Shown: positions 1-5,602 of the stretch, piece by piece
Position numbering within the stretch: the first letter of the stretch is position 1
Layout: each line of letters opens with the position of its first letter
NCBI GenBank assembly: GCA_002427975.1
Contig: DIZT01000185.1
Span: 9,114-15,649 of the forward strand
DNA length: 6,536 nucleotides
From: Micrococcaceae bacterium UBA6021
GTDB taxonomy: Bacteria > Actinomycetota > Actinomycetes > Actinomycetales > Micrococcaceae
Direction of reading: 5' to 3'
Notes under the pieces: model-generated
Databases searched by the model: none
Seen by the model: the letters and a program-made list of their open reading frames with translations, nothing else
What the model was told of the DNA's origin: nothing
Program-made: the position numbers and the translations under genes

Positions 1-20
1 CTGTGGCCAAATCCGAAACC

Positions 21-41
21 CTCTCGCAACCAGTGCGAGAG
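21..41 (-). terminator. Hairpin, possible terminator of the copper operon
   Basis: The arms CTCTCGCA (21-28) and TGCGAGAG (34-41) are perfectly complementary over 8 bp around a 5-nt loop. Read on the minus strand, the hairpin is followed by GGGTTTCGGATTT, a weak T-rich tail. It lies about 85 nt beyond the DUF305 stop codon, so it is a plausible end for the minus-strand copper operon. The T-tract is interrupted, so termination efficiency is uncertain. The hairpin could instead belong to the repeat family next to it. Confidence 0.4.
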
Positions 42-56
42 ACTGCGGAGAAAAGG

Positions 57-107
57 CGCAGGATGTGAGAGAGCGTCACGTCAAACCCGCAGGATGTGAG
101 AGAGCGT
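57..107. repeat. Two exact 20-bp direct repeats, about 31-bp period
   Basis: CGCAGGATGTGAGAGAGCGT occurs at 57-76 and again, without mismatch, at 88-107, so the period is 31 nt. The preceding 31 nt (30-60) share the ending GCGCA and a GCGAGAGA core, and could be a diverged third unit. The array lies in the presumed 3' untranslated part of the copper operon, just after the DUF305 stop. I see no coding sense in 1-126. The layout resembles a dispersed intergenic repeat or the edge of a rearrangement, but nothing here identifies the family. Confidence 0.6.
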
Positions 108-126
108 GCCCACACCGCGGCGGCTG

Positions 127-747
127 CTAGAGGGTGGCCAGCAGGTCCTTCATTTCCTGAATTTCGGCTTCCTGCGCGGTCGCGATGTCCTTGGCCAGCT
201 TGACGGCGTCGGGGTTCTTCCCGTCGCTGCTCTCGGTCTTGGCCATCACGACGGCGCCTTCATGGTGGGCGATCATCTGGGTCAGGAACAGCCGGGCCGC
301 CTCAGCGCCCTGGGCTGCGCCGAGCTTGGTCATGTCGTCGTCGCCCATCATGCCTGACATGCTGTGCCCGCCGGCCATTTCAGAGGACATGGCGGTGGGC
401 TGGTTCCAGCTCCTAAGCCAGCCGGTCATTTTCTCGATTTCCGGCCCCTGGGCTGCTTTGATTCTGGTGGCCAGGCCGGTCACCGTAGCCGGGATACCTT
501 CCTTCTTCAGCATCAGATCCGACATCTCCACGGCCTGGGCGTGGTGCGGGATCATCATCTGCGCGAACATGGCGTCGGATGCGTTGAAGTCGGTGGCCGC
601 CGGCGCCGAGCCGGAGGACATTCCGGAGCTGCCGTGGTTCATGCCCGGCATGCTGCCTCCGTCGGAGCCGGCGGTCCCGGTGGAGCAGCCGGCGAGGGCA
701 ATCGCTGCAGCGATGGTAAGGGCGGAAATGGTCAGGGTCTTCGTCAT
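127..747 (-). CDS. DUF305 family lipoprotein, copper-associated
   Basis: This 206-residue secreted protein is probably a lipoprotein. Residues 4-20 form a hydrophobic signal segment ending in a lipobox (Leu18-Ala-Gly-Cys21). Two DUF305 half-repeats follow, each with a His-His pair: MIPHH at 65-69 and MIAHH at 158-162. DUF305 proteins adopt a ferritin-like helical fold and often sit beside copper genes. The linkers are rich in Met and His (about 33-43 and 124-139), which fits extracytoplasmic copper binding; that role is inferred. The ATG at 747 has an AAGGA 11 nt upstream (759-763) and gives a complete signal peptide. It is the last gene of the minus-strand operon, 98 nt after the DUF6153 gene, and very probably shares the copper-responsive promoter. 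The family call is firm; the exact function is not known. Confidence 0.88.
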   Translation of the reverse strand: MTKTLTISALTIAAAIALAGCSTGTAGSDGGSMPGMNHGSSGMSSGSAPAATDFNASDAMFAQMMIPHHAQAVEMSDLMLKKEGIPATVTGLATRIKAAQGPEIEKMTGWLRSWNQPTAMSSEMAGGHSMSGMMGDDDMTKLGAAQGAEAARLFLTQMIAHHEGAVVMAKTESSDGKNPDAVKLAKDIATAQEAEIQEMKDLLATL

Positions 748-845
748 TTAGGTCAGGGTCCTTCAAAGGATCAGCCGGCGTCAGGCGCCGTTGCGGATTC
801 GTGCAGTGTGCGGTGCGCCGGACAGGACCCGGCGCAGGGGCAGTT

Positions 846-1274
846 TTACGTCCGGCTGATGCAGAGCTCGCCGGGGGAAGGGCTGCCCGGCAAATAGGAA
901 TAGGTGGCGGTGGCCAAGGCTGCACCAGTGACGTTGAGGGCCGGGAACGGCGTGGTGCCGGGCAGTGGCGCCGACAGGGAAGTGTTCGCCGGGGACAGGA
1001 CGCAGGCCGCGTCCCCGGTCGCCATCGTCGGGCAGCCGCCGGAGATGGCGCAGGGCGTGGCCGTAGTTGAAGCGGTCTCCACGGCCACCGCCACGGCCAC
1101 GGCCATGACGGCCACCGCGGCGTCCGGCGAGGCCGACTGTGCCCCGGAATGGCTGTGGTGACCCGCCGCAGGGGGTGGCATGACGTGGCCAGGGGACATG
1201 ACGTGCATCCCGAAAATCCCGGCGATGACGGCCAGCAGCCCGGTCAGGAGCAAAACGCGGCGGAGGATCAGCAT
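846..1274 (-). CDS. DUF6153 family small membrane-anchored protein
   Basis: This is a 142-residue protein with an N-terminal hydrophobic segment (about 5-27) that could be a membrane anchor or signal. Next come MHVMSPGH (23-30) and a His-rich patch (HHSHSG, 39-44), typical of actinobacterial DUF6153 proteins, then Cys residues at about 75, 81, 91 and 138 and a C-terminal CISRT. Residues about 53-65 are an Ala-Val run encoded by a near-perfect ACGGCC hexamer array, which might form a second membrane segment. I chose the ATG at 1274, 8 nt after the ATPase stop, because a longer frame would run antisense-free through the ATPase gene and lacks family resemblance. The start has no clear Shine-Dalgarno sequence, so translational coupling to the ATPase is likely. 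Location in a copper operon and the His/Met/Cys content suggest metal handling outside the membrane; this is inference, and the family has no established function that I know of. Confidence 0.72.
   Translation of the reverse strand: MLILRRVLLLTGLLAVIAGIFGMHVMSPGHVMPPPAAGHHSHSGAQSASPDAAVAVMAVAVAVAVETASTTATPCAISGGCPTMATGDAACVLSPANTSLSAPLPGTTPFPALNVTGAALATATYSYLPGSPSPGELCISRT
1079..1118. repeat. Degenerate ACGGCC hexamer array inside the DUF6153 gene
   Basis: The stretch is built from repeated ACGGCC/ACCGCC hexamers. On the minus strand it reads as alternating Ala and Val codons with one Met. Because the unit is 6 nt, gain or loss of units keeps the reading frame and only changes the length of the Ala-Val run. 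Replication slippage is the simplest origin. Confidence 0.6.
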
Positions 1275-1282
1275 GGGCTGGT

Positions 1283-3436
1283 TCAACGCACCCCGGAGGG
1301 GTTGAGTTTCACCCTCCGCAGCAGCTGGGCGTTCAACGCCACCACGATGGTGGAAACGGACATCAGAACGGCGCCTGCCGCGGGGGACAATACGACCCCT
1401 GCGAAGGCAAGCACACCCGCGGCCAACGGGACGGACAAGACGTTGTAGCCGGTGGCCCAGATCAGGTTCTGCCACATTTTCCGATAGCTGGCCCGGGACA
1501 GGTCCACCATGGACAGCACAGCCCGTGGGTCATTGCCGGCCAACACCACCCCGGCGGATTCCATGGCTACGTCCGTTCCGGCGCCGATCGCGATGCCGAC
1601 CTCGGCCCTGGCCAATGCCGGCGAATCATTCACGCCGTCTCCGACCATCGCCACCTTCATCCCGCGCGCTTGGAGTTCGGCGACCTTTTTGTCCTTGTCA
1701 GCCGGTAGGACTTCGGCGAAGACCTCGTCAATGTGCAGCTCTTCGGCGACGGCCTGGGCCACCTGGCGGGCGTCACCGGTGATCATGGCCACCTTGATGC
1801 CCCGGTTCTGCAGGGCCGCCACGGCCTGGCGGGATTCCGGGCGGACGGCGTCTTCGAGGCTGACGGCGCCCAGGACACTGTTCCCGTCGATCACGTGCAG
1901 TACGGCGGCGCCGCGGTCCATCCAGGTTCGCGTGGAGCGGGCCAGCGGTTCAGGCTCGACGGCGCCGAGCTCGCGCAGGAGCGCGGGCCCGCCGACGTGA
2001 ACTGTCCGTCCGTCCACGGTGGCTCGGACGCCCCGGCCGGTGAGGGACGAGAAGCCAGTGGCATCGGGGATGGCCAGGTTCCGCTGGTTGGCGGCACGGA
2101 CGATGGCCCGGGCGACGGGGTGTTCACTGTCGGATTCCACGGCAGCGGCCAGGGCCAGCAGGCGGTCAGTATCCCCGCCCGCAACGGCGGCGATGTCCTT
2201 CAGGTCGGGTTCGCCAGTGGTCAGGGTACCCGTCTTGTCGAAGAGGACGACGTCGATGGTCCGCATGCGTTCCAGAGCCATCCGGTTCTTGATCAGGACC
2301 CCGGCGCGGGCGGCCTGTTCGGTGGAGATGGCGATGACCAGGGGGATGGCCAGGCCCAGGGCATGCGGGCAGGCGATCACCAGGACAGTGACGGTGCGGG
2401 TGACCGCCTCCGGGACGCTGCCCAGCATGGTCCAGACGATGAAGGTGATGATGCCCGCGCCGGCGGCGAAGTAGAACAGGAACCCCGCGGCCCGGTCGGC
2501 CAGCGCCTGGGCCTTGGAGGAGGATGCCTGCGCCTCGGCCACCAGGCGCTGGATGCCGGCCAGCGCAGTGTTCTCCCCGACGGCGGTCACGCGGACCCGG
2601 ACGGTGTTGTCCGTGGCGACGGTTCCGGCCACCACGTTGTCTCCTGGGGCGCGGGGAACGGTTTTGGATTCGCCGGTGATCATGGATTCGTCGAACTCGG
2701 CCTGCCCTTCCAAGACGGTTCCGTCGGCCGGCATGCGGGCACCGGAGCGGACCAGGACGATGTCGCCTTCACGGAGTTCGGAGACGGGTACGGTCTCCGT
2801 GCCAGCGTCGGTGATGCGGTCTGCTTCATCCGGGAGCAGGGCTGCGAGGGCGTCCAGCGCGCCCTGCGCGGAACCGAGGGCCCGCATTTCGATCCAGTGG
2901 CCCAGCAGCATGATCGCGACCAGCAGCGCCAGTTCCCACCAGAAGTCCAGGTCGAACCCGCCGATGCCCAGGCTGGTGACCCAGGACGCGACAAAGGCCA
3001 CGGTGATGGCCATGGCGATCAGCAGCATCATCCCGGGGCTCCGGGTCTTCAGTTCCTGCAGGCCGCCCTTGAGGAACGGCTGGCCTCCGTAGAGGAAAAT
3101 CACTGTTCCCAGCACGGCCGGAATCCAGGATGAGCCGGGGAACACCGGGGGCATGAAGCCCAGGAGGTGACCGACCATCGGGCTGAAGTACACCACCGGC
3201 ACGGACAGGACCAGGGTGAGCCAGAACCTGTTCTTGAACATGGCAGTACTGTGCCCGGCGTGCTGCCCGTGGCTGTGGACCGCGTGGTCATCGTCTGGGG
3301 TGCCGTGTTGCTGGTGGGCGTGCCCGGCTTGATCTGCGGGCGGGCTCGCCACCGCTGTAGCCTGGCCCGGTGCGGGCTGCGGGGGCTGGTGGCCGGCGTG
3401 GTCTTCCCCGCCCTGGTGATCGTGGTGGTTTTCCAT
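1283..3436 (-). CDS. copB: CopB-type copper-exporting P1B ATPase
   Basis: This 717-residue membrane pump uses ATP to move copper out of the cytosol. The N-terminus (1-62) has 13 His and no HMA domain. The core shows the actuator TGES (254-257), CPH in the metal-site helix (356-358), phosphorylated Asp400 in DKTGT, SEHP in the nucleotide domain (HP at 439-440) and the hinge GDGVND (599-604). The late helices carry N657-x6-YN-x4-P and MSVST-x5-N (692-702), which I recall as the signature of subgroup P1B-3 (CopB). Characterised members move Cu(II) or Cu(I), so the oxidation state is left open. The ATG at 3436 follows AGGAGGG (3442-3448) by 5 nt. It is the second gene of the operon, 69 nt after the HMA gene and 8 nt before the DUF6153 gene. 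Length and motifs are intact. CopB is used as a family name. Confidence 0.95.
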   Translation of the reverse strand: MENHHDHQGGEDHAGHQPPQPAPGQATAVASPPADQAGHAHQQHGTPDDDHAVHSHGQHAGHSTAMFKNRFWLTLVLSVPVVYFSPMVGHLLGFMPPVFPGSSWIPAVLGTVIFLYGGQPFLKGGLQELKTRSPGMMLLIAMAITVAFVASWVTSLGIGGFDLDFWWELALLVAIMLLGHWIEMRALGSAQGALDALAALLPDEADRITDAGTETVPVSELREGDIVLVRSGARMPADGTVLEGQAEFDESMITGESKTVPRAPGDNVVAGTVATDNTVRVRVTAVGENTALAGIQRLVAEAQASSSKAQALADRAAGFLFYFAAGAGIITFIVWTMLGSVPEAVTRTVTVLVIACPHALGLAIPLVIAISTEQAARAGVLIKNRMALERMRTIDVVLFDKTGTLTTGEPDLKDIAAVAGGDTDRLLALAAAVESDSEHPVARAIVRAANQRNLAIPDATGFSSLTGRGVRATVDGRTVHVGGPALLRELGAVEPEPLARSTRTWMDRGAAVLHVIDGNSVLGAVSLEDAVRPESRQAVAALQNRGIKVAMITGDARQVAQAVAEELHIDEVFAEVLPADKDKKVAELQARGMKVAMVGDGVNDSPALARAEVGIAIGAGTDVAMESAGVVLAGNDPRAVLSMVDLSRASYRKMWQNLIWATGYNVLSVPLAAGVLAFAGVVLSPAAGAVLMSVSTIVVALNAQLLRRVKLNPSGVR

Positions 3437-3505
3437 TGTTGCCCTCCTGTTGGGGGAGTGTTCCCTGTCGGCGTCAGCAGAGCTGTCCTCAGGGCGGGAG
3501 TTGGA

Positions 3506-3820
3506 CTACCTGCGCCTGAGGCTATACCCGGCGGCGGTGACGGCGTCCCGGACGGCTGCTTCCGTGTGGGGCCCGGAGACGCTCAGGCGGGAGGTCCCTC
3601 CGGCAACGAGTTCGACGGCGGCCGACGTCACGCCGTCGAGCGCGGTGACTGCCTTTTCAACGGTCTGGACACAGTGCCCGCACGTCAGGCCGGTGACGGA
3701 GTAGTCCGTCCCTTCTGCCCGGGGTGACGGCTGCTTCGCGGAAGGGGTGGCGGAGCAACTGCACCCTGCATTTTCAGCTGCAACGATGGGCAGTTCGGTC
3801 CGGACCTGGGGTGCACTCAT
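3506..3820 (-). CDS. HMA-domain copper-binding protein (CopZ-like)
   Basis: This 104-residue cytosolic protein ends in a heavy-metal-associated domain (about 38-103). The metal site is GLTCGHC, with ligands Cys47 and Cys50; the usual Met of GMTCxxC is replaced by Leu. The domain ends in the typical AAGYS strand, followed by an Arg tail. Unlike minimal 65-70 residue CopZ chaperones, it has an N-terminal extension of about 37 residues with a Cys-Ser-Cys (20-22), a possible second metal site. The ATG at 3820 was chosen because AAGGA (3831-3835) lies 10 nt upstream; an in-frame TTG at 3907 would add a tail lacking support. It is the first gene of the operon, directly behind the CsoR-like operator, and it precedes the pump. 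Delivery of copper to the pump or buffering of copper is inferred, since CopB-type pumps lack their own HMA domain. The gene is not called copZ because of the unusual extension. Confidence 0.88.
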   Translation of the reverse strand: MSAPQVRTELPIVAAENAGCSCSATPSAKQPSPRAEGTDYSVTGLTCGHCVQTVEKAVTALDGVTSAAVELVAGGTSRLSVSGPHTEAAVRDAVTAAGYSLRRR

Positions 3821-3830
3821 ATCAGTTCTG

Positions 3831-3835
3831 TCCTT
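3831..3835 (-). promoter_or_regulatory. Ribosome binding site of the HMA gene
   Basis: AAGGA on the minus strand sits 10 nt before the ATG at 3820. The alternative in-frame TTG at 3907 lies only about 18 nt from the predicted transcription start and has no comparable site. This decides the start in favour of the 104-residue protein. Confidence 0.6.
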
Positions 3836-3930
3836 TTGCAAGAGAGGTGGTGATGAGGTGCTGGGGTTGAACGGCTGTAAGGGCCGGAATCGCACGGGCC
3901 TGGACAAACCACTTCACTGACAACTCCCTG

Positions 3931-3959
3931 AGAATACCCCCATGGGGTATATTTGGCAA
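3931..3959 (-). promoter_or_regulatory. Promoter of the copper operon
   Basis: On the minus strand, TTGCCA (3954-3959) is followed by exactly 17 nt and then TATTCT (3931-3936). This is a good match to a housekeeping sigma factor promoter. Transcription would start near 3924-3925, leaving an untranslated leader of about 105 nt before the HMA gene. The spacer and the first half of the -10 are occupied by the inverted repeat at 3934-3950. Confidence 0.68.
3934..3950. promoter_or_regulatory. CsoR-type copper operator
   Basis: ATACCCC (3934-3940), CAT (3941-3943) and GGGGTAT (3944-3950) form a perfect 7-bp inverted repeat with a 3-nt spacer. G-tract palindromes of this TACCCC-N-GGGGTA type are the known targets of CsoR-family copper sensors, which release DNA when they bind Cu(I). 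Its place between the -35 and -10 elements would block RNA polymerase, so the operon should be copper-induced. The repressor gene is not in this window. Assignment to CsoR rather than another copper regulator rests on the motif alone. Confidence 0.72.
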
Positions 3960-3960
3960 T

Positions 3961-4258
3961 GTGCCGATGCCCACACTTCAGTCAGCCGCGGCTGGGGCGT
4001 CCTCTCGATTCCGAGGTTGCATAAGCACCTGGTTTCCGTGGCCATCCATTAGCTGCTTGGCTGCCTGGTGATAAACCCAGCCATCAGTACCGGATCCGTC
4101 AGTCCTCATTCCCATTAGCTTTTGGCGCCGAAACTGCATCGCACCTGCATGGCCGCACTGGACGCCACCGGGAAGATGCTCGGCCACCTAAAGTTCCCCG
4201 CGGACCTGACCGGGTATCAGCTGCTGCTGGACTGGGCAAGTAGGTCCGGGTTCGGCTC
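3961..4258. other. Intergenic stretch without a convincing intact gene
   Basis: Between the copper promoter and the TetR promoter I find no intact gene. The right part contains the IS110-like remnant described separately. The minus strand is open from 4187 to 3978 (69 codons), but the frame has no recognisable family and no clear ribosome binding site, and it overlaps the remnant on the other strand. By eye the left part is less GC-rich than its neighbours, which fits non-coding or acquired DNA. Confidence 0.5.
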
Positions 4259-4262
4259 TTGA
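4119..4262 (+). pseudogene. Remnant of an IS110-family transposase (N-terminal piece)
   Basis: Frame 4119-4262 encodes 47 residues. From about 4137 they read HRTCMAALDATGKMLGHLKF and go on to a PADLTGYQLLLDWA segment. This resembles the region just after the first catalytic Asp in DEDD transposases of the IS110 family, where a DTH-like motif leads into a (V/A)A-LDA-GK-LG strand and a G-Y--LL-W helix. Upstream the frame is closed by TAG at 4116, and the DEDD start is missing; downstream it ends at TGA 4260, before the conserved VEGTGSYG-like region. Both ends are therefore broken and the piece cannot be functional. The family call is from memory of the motif pattern and needs a protein search. 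Confidence 0.48.
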
Positions 4263-4288
4263 CCGTCTGGAATGTTAGAGACTAACAT
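4259..4288 (+). promoter_or_regulatory. Promoter of the TetR-ABC cassette
   Basis: TTGACC (4259-4264) and TAACAT (4283-4288) are separated by 18 nt and match the -35 and -10 of a housekeeping promoter. The start point would fall at about 4295-4296, which is the A of the ATG at 4296. The -35 overlaps the last codon and stop of the transposase remnant, so the promoter abuts the remnant. Confidence 0.55.
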
Positions 4289-4289
4289 T
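4271..4289. promoter_or_regulatory. Likely TetR-family operator (autoregulation)
   Basis: AATGTTAG (4271-4278) and CTAACATT (4282-4289) are perfect 8-bp inverted arms with the 3-nt spacer AGA. TetR-family dimers bind such palindromes, usually next to their own gene. Here the right arm covers the predicted -10 element and the left arm lies in the promoter spacer, so binding would shut off the whole three-gene cassette. Confidence 0.7.
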
Positions 4290-4295
4290 TCTGGT

Positions 4296-4868
4296 ATGGG
4301 AAAAGCCGCTGCCACCAGGGCGCTCCTGCAGGAGCAGGCCATGGCATTGTTCGTTCAACAGGGTTTCGACGAGACGACCGTCGCGCAGATCGCCGAGGCG
4401 GCCGGTGTCTCGCAGATGACCTTCTTCCGGTATTTTCCGACGAAGGACGCCGTGGTCTTCGACGACCCCTACGATCCGGTGATCGCGGACCTCGTTGCCG
4501 CCCAGGAGCCCGGGCTGCCGGCGCTGGAGCGTGTCCGGCTGGGGTTGCTGGCTGCGTGGAGCTCTGTGCCCGAACCGACCGCCGACGCGACGCGGGAGAA
4601 GATCAGGCTGATAGCAGGGCACCCGCGTCTTGCGGCCGGCGTCTGGGAGAACAACCGCAGGACCGAGGACCTGATCGTTCAAGCCCTGACGCGAACCGGC
4701 GTAGGCCGCATTGAAGCACGGGTTGCCGCAGGAGCGTGTCTGGGCGGGTTGACGGCCGCACTGCTGGATTGGGCATCGGAGCCCGGCGGGCAGGAACTGC
4801 GGGAGCGTATGAATACTGCCCTGGACGTGATGGGCGAATCGGGCGGGACAGTGCGGCGAATCCGATGA
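4296..4868 (+). CDS. TetR-family transcriptional regulator
   Basis: This 190-residue DNA-binding repressor has the TetR N-terminal helix-turn-helix at about 26-47, TTVAQIAEAAGVSQMTFFRYF, followed by the family-typical FPTKDAVV. The rest is a helical ligand and dimer domain with no recognisable effector pocket. I prefer the ATG at 4296 over the in-frame ATG at 4272. The upstream ATG lies inside the palindrome and before the predicted transcription start, has no ribosome binding site, and would add eight atypical residues. The result would be a leaderless message, which is common in actinobacteria. It is the first gene of a cassette; its stop overlaps the ATPase start (ATGA at 4865-4868). It probably represses itself and the transporter until an unknown ligand, perhaps the exported compound, binds. 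Confidence 0.87.
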   Translation: MGKAAATRALLQEQAMALFVQQGFDETTVAQIAEAAGVSQMTFFRYFPTKDAVVFDDPYDPVIADLVAAQEPGLPALERVRLGLLAAWSSVPEPTADATREKIRLIAGHPRLAAGVWENNRRTEDLIVQALTRTGVGRIEARVAAGACLGGLTAALLDWASEPGGQELRERMNTALDVMGESGGTVRRIR

Positions 4869-5602
4869 GGCCTGTAGCGTCCATTAAGGCGGAGCGGGTA
4901 TCGAAAGCCTTGGGCGGATTACCCGTCCTGGACAACGTTTCCCTGGACGTGGGGCCGTCGGAAATCCACGCCCTGGTGGGGCTGAACGGGGCAGGAAAGA
5001 CGACGTTGATGCGGATCCTGCTGGGCATGCTCAGACCGGACAGGGGCTCGGCTCAACTGACGGGGCTCCCGGTCTCCTTGGCGGGGACACAGGTATGGTC
5101 AAGGGTCGGGCAGATGCTGGAGACCCCATTCGCGTACCCGGAGCTGACCGCGGAGGAGAACGTGTACTGCTCCGCCCGGCTGCACGGGATGGACCGGGAC
5201 GACGCCGGATCCGCCGCGGGCCGGGCATTGTCCGATCTGGGTCTGGAGCAATATGCCACCCGGCGTGCCGGGACGCTGTCGCTGGGAAACCGGCAGCGGG
5301 TAGGTCTGGCCGCCGTCCTGGTCCAAGGACCGGACGTGCTTGTCCTGGACGAACCGACCAACGCACTGGATCCCCGCGGTGTCATCGTTCTCCGCCGGCT
5401 ACTCCAGGAGGCATGCCGGGAGAGGGGCGCCGCCATCCTGGTCTCCAGCCACCACCTTGATGAGGTCGCGCGGATGGCCGACAGGATCAGTGTGCTTCAC
5501 CGGGGCAGGATCATCGGGACACTGCAGCCCGGGACCGTGGACCTCGAGCGTCGGTTCTTTGACCTGGTGCTGCAGGCCGACATGCACGAACAGGAGCAAT
5601 AA
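4865..5602 (+). CDS. ABC transporter ATP-binding protein
   Basis: This 245-residue ATPase powers an ABC-2-type exporter. It shows Walker A GLNGAGKTT (39-47), Q-loop Gln83, the signature LSLGNRQR (138-145), Walker B VLVLDE (158-163) and the H-loop SSHH (194-197). The signature departs from LSGGQ in the way common to drug and bacitracin-type (BcrA/CcmA-like) subunits. The ATG at 4865 overlaps the TetR stop as ATGA and has only a weak purine stretch upstream, so translational coupling is likely. A longer open frame from 4736 would overlap the regulator by about 130 nt with no family resemblance. The protein has one nucleotide-binding domain, so it should work as a dimer with the membrane partner encoded next. 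The substrate cannot be inferred; efflux of a toxic compound or peptide is the usual role of such cassettes. Confidence 0.93.
   Translation: MRPVASIKAERVSKALGGLPVLDNVSLDVGPSEIHALVGLNGAGKTTLMRILLGMLRPDRGSAQLTGLPVSLAGTQVWSRVGQMLETPFAYPELTAEENVYCSARLHGMDRDDAGSAAGRALSDLGLEQYATRRAGTLSLGNRQRVGLAAVLVQGPDVLVLDEPTNALDPRGVIVLRRLLQEACRERGAAILVSSHHLDEVARMADRISVLHRGRIIGTLQPGTVDLERRFFDLVLQADMHEQEQ

Noticed and set aside
57..107. CRISPR array
   Set aside because: There are only two exact copies with an 11-nt gap, far shorter than CRISPR spacers, and no cas genes.
185..751. Plus-strand open frame of 188 codons opposite the DUF305 gene
   Set aside because: It mirrors the DUF305 gene in antisense; the minus strand has a signal peptide, lipobox and both family motifs.
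1275..1475. N-terminal extension of the DUF6153 frame to 1475
   Set aside because: The added residues are Arg-rich, overlap the copB gene in another frame, and precede a clear hydrophobic start segment at the ATG at 1274.
1733..3133. Long plus-strand open frame of 466 codons
   Set aside because: It is antisense to the copB gene, whose motifs are intact. The translation is Gly/Asp-rich without domain resemblance, as expected for a GC-rich shadow frame.
3821..3907. Upstream TTG start for the HMA protein
   Set aside because: The added residues are unlike the family, and AAGGA lies at proper distance from the ATG at 3820.
3978..4187. Minus-strand open frame of 69 codons
   Set aside because: I recognise no family, see no clear ribosome binding site, and it overlaps the transposase remnant. 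It may be a decayed fragment, but I cannot support it as a gene.
3961..4258. tRNA or small RNA gene in the intergenic stretch
   Set aside because: I found no cloverleaf arms or T-loop-like sequence, and no hairpin followed by a T-run.
4272..4295. ATG at 4272 as the TetR start
   Set aside because: It lies within the palindrome and upstream of the predicted transcription start, with no ribosome binding site.
4736..4864. Longer start for the ABC ATPase
   Set aside because: It would overlap the TetR gene by about 130 nt and add residues before the normal ATPase start; the ATGA overlap is the standard arrangement.
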